Source: a gamma proteobacterium symbiont of Bathyaustriella thionipta (GTDB lineage: Bacteria; Pseudomonadota; Gammaproteobacteria; Chromatiales; Chromatiaceae). Taken from it: a stretch of 16,211 nt of DNA. Below are positions 1 to 6,097 of the stretch, in pieces; positions within the stretch are counted from its first letter, which is position 1; each line of letters begins with the position of its first letter. The position numbers and the translations under genes were made by a program. The stretch covers positions 1 through 16,211 of the forward strand of contig JAHXHF010000203.1 in NCBI GenBank assembly GCA_025656895.1, given 5' to 3'. The notes under the pieces are model-generated. The model did no database searches. It worked only from the letters and a program-made list of their open reading frames with translations, and was not told where the DNA came from.

Positions 1-166
1 TCACATCCAGGCCAACTGCTCTCAAACCTTTCTTGCCATGCCCTTAAAACAATGGCTTAGCAGATATAAGGTGACCGCTCCTGGATACAGACATTATAAT
101 CTTTAGTCCACTGAACAGTATATAGATTATTGTTTTTCTTAGGGTTTAATCGTTTTCGTTCAAACA
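1..166. other. Left-edge stretch with no assignable gene
   Basis: Short open frames run in from the left edge: one plus-strand frame to the stop at 58-60 and another to the stop at 103-105. Neither gives a recognisable protein end, and no minus-strand frame is convincing. The stretch around 90-140 is AT-rich. I see no clear terminator hairpin for the minus-strand gene that ends at 167. It could be the end of a truncated gene or plain intergenic DNA. Confidence 0.35.
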
Positions 167-877
167 CTAATTACCGCCACAACCTCCACCGCCACAACCT
201 CCACCACCACAACCTCCACCACCACAACCTCCACCACCACAACCTCCACCGCCATCTGTGTAACAGCCGCTGACTCCACCACATCCACTGCCGCCACGAT
301 ATCCGCTACAGCCAATATGTGAAACGCAAAAGCTGTTTTTTTTGTAGGGTGACAGGCAGTCAATACGGTAATGAAATCCATCGGGAATTTGCAATTCTGC
401 GTCTAATGCGAACAACATGGGCAGTGTCTCGGGTTGCAAGGGGTCAATATGCTCACGTATGCAGGCGAGTCGCCATGTTCTACGTATTCCTATTTGTGCA
501 GTGATGGGGGATTGCATAGCCTCAGCTGGAACATGATGTAGAAACCGTCCTAAACCTTGCATACAAAAATTTTCATATTCCCGTGTGAATAAAATGAATT
601 CATGCCAAGCCACATCCGTAGCTTGAGATGGCATGGATATAAAGTGCTTACCTGCTTGATTGCAAATATGCAGAAACTCACGCAGAGAATCAATGGTTTG
701 ACTAATCTGCTGTTCTGTCAAGTGAGGGTAAGTTTTCTGAATTTTTTTGTTGAGGGTTGATGGGAAACTGTAGGTTGCAATAAACTGCTCACGATAGCGG
801 TGCTTTCGACGGCTTTGTCAGCGGGATAAAGCATAGCCTGAAGCACCGATAATACTGAGTAATATAACAATATCCAT
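167..877 (-). pseudogene. Membrane-anchored Cys/Gly-tailed protein gene with in-frame TGA
   Basis: From an ATG at 877-875, preceded by an AGGG ribosome site six bases away, one frame runs 236 codons to the TAG at 169-167, broken only by a TGA at 820-818 (codon 20). Codons 2-17 give a hydrophobic anchor (IVILLSIIGASGYAL). The TGA follows (SR-stop-QSRRKHR), then FIATYSFPS and YPHLTEQQ. Next comes a globular part with DVAWHEFILFTREYENFC and FLHHVPAEAM, then LFALDAELQIPDGF. The tail is five GGGGC-type units. I recall this WHEFILFTR...HH.P family with a Cys/Gly tail from gammaproteobacterial genomes as uncharacterised glycine-rich proteins. A TTG at 721 could only start a shortened protein; it lacks a ribosome site and would drop the conserved N-terminal part. 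TGA CAA is one C-to-T change from CGA CAA, so a nonsense mutation or sequencing error is the simplest reading. Readthrough is possible because UGAC is a leaky context. I see no evident SECIS hairpin. Confidence 0.75.
176..250. repeat. Five 15-bp tandem repeats encoding GGGGC units
   Basis: Five consecutive 15-base units read (A/G)CCACAACCTCCACC on the plus strand and differ only at the first base. On the minus strand each encodes Gly-Gly-Gly-Gly-Cys in the tail of the 877-167 gene. Because the unit length is a multiple of three, slippage would change tail length without shifting frame. Confidence 0.93.
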
Positions 878-904
878 ATTATTCCCTATGACTGAAAGGG
901 TGTT

Positions 905-920
905 GAGTTTGTGTAAACTC
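905..920. promoter_or_regulatory. Dyad between the divergent Cys/Gly gene and hisB
   Basis: GAGTTT-gtgt-AAACTC is a perfect 6-bp inverted repeat with a 4-base loop. It is flanked by an imperfect outer pair, CTGAAAG at 892-898 and CTTTCGG at 920-926. It lies in the intergenic region shared by the two divergent genes, just upstream of a possible hisB -10 element. An operator is plausible, but no known regulator site is recognised. Confidence 0.35.
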
Positions 921-938
921 TTTCGGTTAGTCGATTGC

Positions 939-944
939 TACAAT
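939..944 (+). promoter_or_regulatory. Possible -10 element for the hisB transcript
   Basis: TACAAT is a good sigma-70 -10 match, about 70 bases before the chosen hisB start. No convincing -35 hexamer lies 16-18 bases upstream, so this is weak. The resulting leader would hold a small hairpin, GGCATT/AATGCC at 961-980. No His-rich leader peptide is visible, which argues against classical his attenuation. Confidence 0.3.
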
Positions 945-1012
945 ACAGGTGCGATTTTGGGGCATTACCAGTAAAATGCCAAGATATTCCTTATAGCTCT
1001 ACGAGTAACCCT

Positions 1013-1603
1013 ATGTCAAGATCGGCAAATGTACAGCGTGATACGCTGGAAACCCAAATTACGCTTGCATTGAACCTGGATGGCAGCGGTCAGTCCGAGT
1101 TCAATAGCGGCCTGCCTTTTCTGGATCACATGCTGGATCAGGTGGCGCGTCACGGCCTGCTGGATATGAAGATCCATGCCAAAGGCGACCTGCACATTGA
1201 CGCGCATCATACGGTGGAGGATATCGGCATTACGCTGGGGCAGGCTTTCGCGCAGGCGGTGGGTGATAAAAAAGGCATCAACCGCTACGGACACGCCTAT
1301 GTGCCGCTGGATGAGGCTTTGTCGCGGGTAGTGATTGATTTGTCCGGTCGTCCCGGTCTGGAATACGAGGTCGATTTTCCACGTGCCAGTATTGGTGATT
1401 TTGACGTGGATTTGTTTATCGAATTCTTTCAGGGCTTTGTCAATCATGCGGCTGTGACACTGCATATCGACAATCTGCGTGGCAAGAACGCGCACCACAT
1501 TGCCGAAACCGTATTCAAGGCATTCGGCCGTGCGCTGCGCATGGCGCTGACTGCCGATGAGCGCATGCAGGGGCAGTTACCTTCCACCAAGGGTGCACTT
1601 TAA
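1013..1603 (+). CDS. hisB: Imidazoleglycerol-phosphate dehydratase
   Basis: HisB removes water from imidazole glycerol phosphate to form imidazole acetol phosphate, the sixth step of histidine synthesis, in the cytoplasm. From the ATG at 1013 the protein is 196 residues, the usual length of the monofunctional enzyme; the phosphatase domain of the E. coli fusion is absent. Family motifs are intact: FLDHML (36-41), the metal-binding DAHHTVED (63-70), GHAYVPLDEAL (93-103) and HHIAETVFKAFGRAL (161-175). The frame is open back to 935, but the extra 26 residues do not resemble the family, so the internal ATG before SRSANVQRD is preferred even though its ribosome site is weak. It heads the his cluster and ends 12 bases before hisH. 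Confidence 0.97.
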   Translation: MSRSANVQRDTLETQITLALNLDGSGQSEFNSGLPFLDHMLDQVARHGLLDMKIHAKGDLHIDAHHTVEDIGITLGQAFAQAVGDKKGINRYGHAYVPLDEALSRVVIDLSGRPGLEYEVDFPRASIGDFDVDLFIEFFQGFVNHAAVTLHIDNLRGKNAHHIAETVFKAFGRALRMALTADERMQGQLPSTKGAL

Positions 1604-1615
1604 AAGGCTGTTAAT

Positions 1616-2257
1616 ATGGCTCAAAGCATTGTAGTGATTGATTACGGCATGGGCAATCTGCGCTCGGTGGCGAAGGCCATCGAGCATGTTGCCGCAGCCG
1701 CTGATGAAGTGCTGGTTACTGACGATGCCGAGCGTATCGCAGCCGCAGACCGGGTGGTATTTCCCGGTCAGGGTGCGGCGCGTGACTGCATGGCGGCCAT
1801 TGGTGAGCATCATTTGAATCAGGCTATCCGGCAGGCGGTTGCCAGCAAGCCTTTTCTGGGTATCTGTATGGGGCTGCAGGTGTTGCTGCAACGCAGCGAG
1901 GAAAATGAGGGCACCGATTTGCTCGGGCTGTTTGCCGGCCAGGTGGTGCGTTTTCCGCATGAACACCGTGCTGAAGACGGCCTGCCATTGAAAGTGCCGC
2001 ACATGGGCTGGAATCAGGTGCGCCAGCACGAGCATGCCTTGTGGTCAGGTATTGCGCAGGACAGCCGTTTTTATTTTGTACACAGCTATCATGTGGTGCC
2101 GCAGGATACCTCCCTGATCAGCGGTGAAACCGATTACGGGCATCGTTTTGTCAGTGCCATGGCGCGCGATAATCTTTTCGCGGTACAGTTTCATCCTGAA
2201 AAAAGCGCGGCCAACGGCCTGCAGCTTTTGACTAATTTTCTTCACTGGAAGCCATAG
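1616..2257 (+). CDS. hisH: Imidazole glycerol phosphate synthase, glutaminase subunit
   Basis: HisH is the class I glutamine amidotransferase half of the HisH-HisF complex. It hydrolyses glutamine and passes ammonia to HisF. The 213-residue protein starts VVIDYGMGNLRS and has the oxyanion-strand region VVFPGQGA (47-54). The nucleophile elbow is GICMGLQ, with the catalytic Cys at 84, and the His-Glu pair is in VQFHPEKS (His193, Glu195). The triad is complete. The elbow reads GICMGLQ rather than the more common GICLGMQ, which is probably neutral. An AAGG sequence precedes the ATG. The gene ends two bases before hisA, which fits translational coupling. Confidence 0.97.
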   Translation: MAQSIVVIDYGMGNLRSVAKAIEHVAAAADEVLVTDDAERIAAADRVVFPGQGAARDCMAAIGEHHLNQAIRQAVASKPFLGICMGLQVLLQRSEENEGTDLLGLFAGQVVRFPHEHRAEDGLPLKVPHMGWNQVRQHEHALWSGIAQDSRFYFVHSYHVVPQDTSLISGETDYGHRFVSAMARDNLFAVQFHPEKSAANGLQLLTNFLHWKP

Positions 2258-2259
2258 AT

Positions 2260-2997
2260 ATGCTACTGATTCCCGCTATTGATTTAAAAGACGGTCATTG
2301 CGTGCGCCTGCGTCAGGGGCGCATGGATGATGAAACCATTTTTTCGGATGACCCGGTGGAAATGGCCGGTCGCTGGGTGAAGGCCGGGGGGCGCCGTCTG
2401 CATCTGGTCGATTTGAACGGCGCTTTTGCCGGTGAGCCGGTCAATGGTGATGTGATTCGCGCCATTGCTGATCGCTATCCGGATGTACCGGTGCAGGTAG
2501 GTGGTGGTATTCGTGACGAAGCCACCATAGAAGCCTATCTGCAGGCCGGTGTACAGTTTGTGATTATCGGCACCCAGGCAGTGCAAGAGCCGGAATTTGT
2601 GGCGCGTGCCTGTCGCGCTTTTCCCGGCCATGTGATAGTCGGGCTGGATGCCAAAGACGGCCGGGTGGCAGTAGATGGCTGGGCAACGGTGACCGAACAT
2701 CATGTCAGTGATCTGTCGAAGCGTTTTGAGCAGGATGGTATTGAAGCCATTGTGTACACCGATATTGGTCGTGATGGCATGATGAGCGGTGTGAATGTCG
2801 AGGCCACTCGCGCCCTGGCTGACAGTTTGAGTGTGCCGGTGATTGCTTCCGGCGGCATCACCAACCTGGATGATGTGCGCGCTTTATGCGCAGTAGCCGA
2901 CAGTGGCATCAGTGCTGCCATTACCGGCCGAGCTATTTATGAAGGTACGCTGGATTTTGCCAGCGGTCAGCAACTGGCTGACGAGTTGAGCCGCTGA
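2260..2997 (+). CDS. hisA: ProFAR isomerase
   Basis: This is 1-(5-phosphoribosyl)-5-[(5-phosphoribosylamino)methylideneamino]imidazole-4-carboxamide isomerase. It catalyses the Amadori rearrangement of ProFAR to PRFAR. The 245-residue protein is a half-barrel-duplicated TIM barrel, with PAIDLKDGHCVRL at the start (catalytic Asp8) and HLVDLNGA. VQVGGGIRD is the first phosphate-binding loop, and VGLDAKDG carries the second catalytic Asp, at 130. YTDIGRDGMMSG and VIASGGI form the second phosphate site. Length and motifs match the family. The stop overlaps the hisF start by one base (TGATG). Confidence 0.98.
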   Translation: MLLIPAIDLKDGHCVRLRQGRMDDETIFSDDPVEMAGRWVKAGGRRLHLVDLNGAFAGEPVNGDVIRAIADRYPDVPVQVGGGIRDEATIEAYLQAGVQFVIIGTQAVQEPEFVARACRAFPGHVIVGLDAKDGRVAVDGWATVTEHHVSDLSKRFEQDGIEAIVYTDIGRDGMMSGVNVEATRALADSLSVPVIASGGITNLDDVRALCAVADSGISAAITGRAIYEGTLDFASGQQLADELSR

Positions 2998-3767
2998 TGC
3001 TGGCCAAACGCATTATTCCCTGTCTGGATGTGGACAATGGCCGCGTGGTCAAAGGCGTTCAATTTGTCGAAATCCGGGATGCCGGTGATCCGGTCGAAGT
3101 GGCGCGTCGCTACGATAAAGAAGGCGCAGACGAGATTACTTTTCTGGACATTACCGCCAGTTCGGATAACCGCGACACCATCGTGCATGTGGTGGAGCAG
3201 GTCGCCAGTGAGGTGTTCATTCCGCTTACGGTCGGTGGCGGCATCCGTGAAGTGGATGATGTACGCCGCATGTTGAATGCCGGCGCAGACAAAGTTGCTA
3301 TCAATACCGCAGCGGTGTTTAACCCGGAATTTGTACGCGAAGCCAGTGAGCGCTTTGGTTCCCAATGCATTGTGGTGGCCATTGACGCCAAGCAGGTGAG
3401 TGCCGAAGGCGAGCCTTTACGCTGGGAGATTTTTACCCACGGCGGACGCAAACCAACCGGCATGGATGCGATCGAATGGGCGCAGAAAATGGCCGATTAT
3501 GGTGCCGGTGAAATACTGCTTACCAGCATGGATCGGGATGGCACAAAGATTGGTTTTGATAATGCTCTCACGCATGCGATTGCCGCAGCCGTCAGTATTC
3601 CGGTTATTGCCTCCGGTGGCGTGGGTAATCTCGATCATCTGGTGGAAGGTGTCACCAAAGGCGGTGCCGATGCGGTGCTGGCTGCCAGTATTTTTCATTT
3701 TGCCGAATATTCCATACAAGAAGCCAAACAACACATGGCGGAAGCCGGTATTGAGGTGCGCTTGTGA
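2997..3767 (+). CDS. hisF: Imidazole glycerol phosphate synthase, cyclase subunit
   Basis: HisF uses ammonia from HisH to convert PRFAR into imidazole glycerol phosphate and AICAR. The protein has 256 residues and is a TIM barrel. IIPCLDVDNGRVVKG contains catalytic Asp11, PLTVGGGIR forms a phosphate-binding loop, and VVAIDAKQ contains the second catalytic Asp, at 130. LTSMDRDGTKIGFD and VIASGGVGN complete the second half-barrel. Length and motifs are normal. The ATG overlaps the last base of hisA, and the stop overlaps the hisI start by four bases. Confidence 0.98.
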   Translation: MLAKRIIPCLDVDNGRVVKGVQFVEIRDAGDPVEVARRYDKEGADEITFLDITASSDNRDTIVHVVEQVASEVFIPLTVGGGIREVDDVRRMLNAGADKVAINTAAVFNPEFVREASERFGSQCIVVAIDAKQVSAEGEPLRWEIFTHGGRKPTGMDAIEWAQKMADYGAGEILLTSMDRDGTKIGFDNALTHAIAAAVSIPVIASGGVGNLDHLVEGVTKGGADAVLAASIFHFAEYSIQEAKQHMAEAGIEVRL

Positions 3768-4159
3768 GTCACGCCTGGCTGGATGCTGTTAAATGGGACG
3801 AGCAGGGGCTGGTGCCGGCTATTGCGCAGGAAGCCTCCAGCGGTAAAATCCTGATGATGGCGTGGATGAACCGTGAAGCCCTGCAATTGACCAACGAAAG
3901 CGGTCACGCGGTATACTGGTCACGTTCGCGCGGCAAGTTATGGCACAAGGGTGAAGAATCCGGCCACCAGCAAATGGTACAAAGTATTCGTATCGACTGT
4001 GATGCCGATGTGGTGCTGTTGCAAGTAGAACAAAAAGGCGGCATTGCCTGCCATACGGGGCGGCATCACTGTTTTTTCCGGGAATTGCAGCAGGGTGAAT
4101 GGCAGACGGTTGAAGCCGTATTGAAATCACCGCAGGAAATTTACGCTCACTCACATTAA
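3764..4159 (+). CDS. hisI: Phosphoribosyl-AMP cyclohydrolase
   Basis: HisI opens the adenine ring of phosphoribosyl-AMP, the third step of histidine synthesis. The 131-residue protein is the stand-alone form, unlike the HisIE fusion of enterics. Seen motifs are LMMAWMN (30-36), YWSRSRGKLWHKGEESGH (51-68), the metal-binding DCDAD (78-82), and the zinc-ligand Cys residues 79, 96 and 103 in GGIACHTGRHHCFF. It starts with GTG at 3764 inside a GTGA overlap with the hisF stop. The partner hisE is not adjacent: two exported-protein genes intervene. Confidence 0.97.
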   Translation: MSHAWLDAVKWDEQGLVPAIAQEASSGKILMMAWMNREALQLTNESGHAVYWSRSRGKLWHKGEESGHQQMVQSIRIDCDADVVLLQVEQKGGIACHTGRHHCFFRELQQGEWQTVEAVLKSPQEIYAHSH

Positions 4160-4185
4160 TACAGTTATTCTGACAGGATGTTTTT

Positions 4186-4431
4186 ATGAAAAAAATAATG
4201 ATGCTTACGGCCAGTGCACTGCTGGCGGGTTCGCTTACAGCGGCTGATTATGGCAAGCTTTACGATTCGGTTGACAAGCAAAAAGCGGCTGAATCTGTCG
4301 ATACGGAACAAATGACAGATGCGGTCAGTACAGATGGCATTGATTATGGCAAAGCCTATGACGCGGTCGATAAAGAAAAAGCCTCTGATTCGGTAGATAC
4401 TGAAAAGGCACTGGATGCCTTAAAAATGTAA
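4186..4431 (+). CDS. Small exported protein of two near-identical repeats
   Basis: The 81-residue product has a signal peptide (MKKIMMLTASALLAGSLTAA). The mature part is almost entirely two copies of a roughly 27-residue unit: residues 21-47 begin DYGKLYDSVDKQKAAESVDT and 53-79 begin DYGKAYDAVDKEKASDSVDT. The mature protein is acidic and highly charged, without Cys and with no catalytic-looking residues. AGGA precedes the ATG. I do not recognise a named family. Its place between hisI and the SYLF gene, 26 and 21 bases from its neighbours, suggests co-transcription. A periplasmic structural or binding role is only inferred. Confidence 0.85.
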   Translation: MKKIMMLTASALLAGSLTAADYGKLYDSVDKQKAAESVDTEQMTDAVSTDGIDYGKAYDAVDKEKASDSVDTEKALDALKM

Positions 4432-4452
4432 ACCGGACAGGCTGCCGGCAAA

Positions 4453-5139
4453 ATGTATTTCCGATATCCCGTCTTATTCATCTGCCTGCTGCTGTGCAGC
4501 CGTTTTTCCTGGGCCAACAGTGACCAGGAAGCCAAAGTCAGGGAAGTGAATAAAACCCTGCAGGAGATTCAGCAGGAACCCGAAAAGTCGCTCCCTGCCT
4601 ATTTGTTGCAGAATGCTTCGGGTATTGCGGTCATTCCATCCGTGGTCAAAGTCGGTTTTGTGGTGGGTGGTCGTTACGGCAAAGGCATTTTCAGTATTCG
4701 CAACGCCGATGGCAGCTGGAGTAATCCGCTGTTTTTGTCGATCAGCGGCGGTAGTGTGGGTTGGCAGATAGGTGCGCAAAAGACCGATGTTATTCTGCTG
4801 TTTATGTCACAGGAAAGTATAAAGGGCATCATGAAGGGCCAGTTTACTATCGGTGCCGATGCCTCGGTGTCGGCCGGGCCGGTGGGGCGAGACGCGCATG
4901 CGCTGACCGATACAAAGCTCCAGGCCGAAATCTATTCCTGGTCACGCAGTCGCGGCCTGTTTGCCGGATTAGCGGTGGATGGCGCCCACTTACAGATAGA
5001 GGATAATGACAATTTCTATTACTACCATCAGTCTGATTTACAACCTGCACAGATATTCGCAGATGATATCCAGTATCATCCTCCATCCGCACAAGGGTTC
5101 CGCTCTTTACTGCAACAGGCCGCTGGAAACAAACCATGA
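4453..5139 (+). CDS. Exported SYLF-domain (Ysc84-like) lipid-binding protein
   Basis: The 228-residue protein begins with a signal peptide (hydrophobic 7-15, likely cut near SWA-N). A SYLF/DUF500 domain then spans about 50-200. Diagnostic segments are IAVIPSVVKVGFVVGGRYGKG (58-78), WSNPLFLSISGGSVGWQIG, KGQFTIGADASVSAGPVGRD and IYSWSRSRGLFAGLAVDGA. Eukaryotic SYLF proteins bind phosphoinositides; bacterial members are periplasmic or outer-membrane associated and poorly characterised. The ribosome site is weak, so coupling to the upstream gene is possible. Its stop overlaps the hisE start in an ATGA, so it is translationally tied to a histidine gene of unrelated function. Confidence 0.93.
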   Translation: MYFRYPVLFICLLLCSRFSWANSDQEAKVREVNKTLQEIQQEPEKSLPAYLLQNASGIAVIPSVVKVGFVVGGRYGKGIFSIRNADGSWSNPLFLSISGGSVGWQIGAQKTDVILLFMSQESIKGIMKGQFTIGADASVSAGPVGRDAHALTDTKLQAEIYSWSRSRGLFAGLAVDGAHLQIEDNDNFYYYHQSDLQPAQIFADDIQYHPPSAQGFRSLLQQAAGNKP

Positions 5140-5459
5140 GTGACACACTGGAAAAATTGGCCAACGTATTACAGCAGCGTAAATCAGCCTCTGCAGACAG
5201 CTCTTATGTAGCCGGTTTGTATCATAAGGGGCTGGATGCCATTTTGAAAAAAATTGGTGAAGAAGCCACCGAAACGGTCATGGCCGCGAAAGACGGGCAG
5301 GCGGATAAAATTATTTATGAGGTGGCCGATTTGTGGTTTCACGCCATGGTATTGCTGGCACAGCAGGGGCTGTCACATGAACAGGTGCTGGCTGAACTGG
5401 AGCGCCGTTTCGGCTTATCGGGCCTGCAGGAAAAAGCGCAGCGGAATAAACAGAGCTAA
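5136..5459 (+). CDS. hisE: Phosphoribosyl-ATP pyrophosphohydrolase
   Basis: HisE removes pyrophosphate from phosphoribosyl-ATP, the second step of histidine synthesis. The 107-residue all-helical protein belongs to the MazG-like superfamily. It shows YHKGLDAILKKIGEEATE (29-46) with the metal-binding Glu cluster, then YEVADLWFHAMVLL (61-74) with the second Glu/Asp set. Length is typical of stand-alone HisE. It starts in an ATGA overlap with the SYLF gene. The 51-base gap to tatA contains only AAGGA as a ribosome site and no evident terminator, so his and tat genes are probably co-transcribed. Confidence 0.97.
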   Translation: MSDTLEKLANVLQQRKSASADSSYVAGLYHKGLDAILKKIGEEATETVMAAKDGQADKIIYEVADLWFHAMVLLAQQGLSHEQVLAELERRFGLSGLQEKAQRNKQS

Positions 5460-5510
5460 ACTGGTATCATCAGCGCATACAGCTGAAACTGAAACAAAAG
5501 GAACAACATC

Positions 5511-5750
5511 ATGGGCATAGGCGGCATTGGAATCTGGCAGTTACTGATTATTCTGGTCATCATATTGCTGCTGTTTGGCACCAAACGGCTGAAGAATATC
5601 GGCAGTGATCTGGGCAATGCGGTGAAAGGCTTCAAAGGGGCCATGAACAGTAGCGAAGCCGAAAAAGACAAACAGATTGAACAATCTGATGAAGATATTA
5701 TTGAAGGCAAAGTAAGCTCCAGAGACAAGGAAGACAGTAAAAATTCCTGA
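5511..5750 (+). CDS. tatA: Sec-independent translocase subunit TatA
   Basis: TatA oligomerises at the TatBC receptor to let folded twin-arginine substrates cross the inner membrane. The 79-residue protein has a periplasmic start (GIGGIGIWQ), one membrane helix (about 9-22), the invariant Phe-Gly hinge at 22-23 (LLFGTKRL) and an amphipathic helix (LKNIGSDLGNAVKGFKGAM), followed by a charged tail. Size and order (tatA-tatB-tatC) are standard. The adjacent, distinct tatB rules out a single TatA/B bifunctional gene here. Confidence 0.96.
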   Translation: MGIGGIGIWQLLIILVIILLLFGTKRLKNIGSDLGNAVKGFKGAMNSSEAEKDKQIEQSDEDIIEGKVSSRDKEDSKNS

Positions 5751-5773
5751 TTTTCTGATTCGCTGATCCGGCA

Positions 5774-6097
5774 ATGTTTGATATTGGTTTTTGGGAATTG
5801 CTGCTGATCGGGGTGGTGGCCTTGCTGGTCATCGGCCCGGAGCGATTGCCCGGAGTGGCGCGTACGGCAGGGCTGTGGCTGGGCCGTGGACGCAGAATGC
5901 TGTTAAATGTAAAAGCGGATATTGACCGTGAACTGAAAGCGGAAGAGCTGAAAAAAATGCTCGACAAACAGGCGGAAAGTACCCAGCTGGGATCATTTGT
6001 AGAAGATGCGCGTCAGGCCGCCTCACAATTACGCTCGGATATTGAAACAGCGGTAGAGGATGACAAGCCTGCCGATCCGTCCAACAAACAGGCATGA
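5774..6097 (+). CDS. tatB: Sec-independent translocase subunit TatB
   Basis: TatB pairs with TatC to form the twin-arginine signal receptor. The 107-residue protein starts MFDIGFWELLLIG with the conserved Glu8 in the membrane helix. The hinge GPERLPGVAR (21-30) and the long amphipathic helix WLGRGRRMLLNVKADIDREL follow. The C-terminal part is short compared with the 171-residue E. coli protein, which is common outside enterics. It begins 23 bases after tatA and overlaps tatC by four bases (ATGA). Confidence 0.96.
   Translation: MFDIGFWELLLIGVVALLVIGPERLPGVARTAGLWLGRGRRMLLNVKADIDRELKAEELKKMLDKQAESTQLGSFVEDARQAASQLRSDIETAVEDDKPADPSNKQA

Noticed and set aside
1..105. C-terminal fragment of a transposase or other gene at the left edge
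   Set aside because: The possible frames are short and none gives a recognisable ending, so no call is made.
167..721. Intact 184-residue protein starting at the TTG at 721
   Set aside because: No ribosome site precedes it, and recognisable family sequence plus a membrane anchor and a good start lie in the same frame upstream, across the TGA.
818..820. Selenocysteine at the in-frame TGA
   Set aside because: No obvious SECIS-type hairpin follows at the expected distance, the flanking residues are basic rather than a redox motif, and a one-base change from CGA is simpler.
935..1012. N-terminal extension of hisB by 26 residues from the ATG at 935
   Set aside because: The extra residues do not resemble the HisB family; the ATG at 1013 gives the normal 196-residue protein, and the possible -10 element overlaps the upstream start.
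1016..1498. Minus-strand 160-codon frame opposite hisB
   Set aside because: It is a shadow of hisB with no recognisable domain and lies wholly within a well-supported gene; similar shadow frames opposite hisH, hisA, hisF, the DUF255 gene and the 892-residue gene were rejected likewise.
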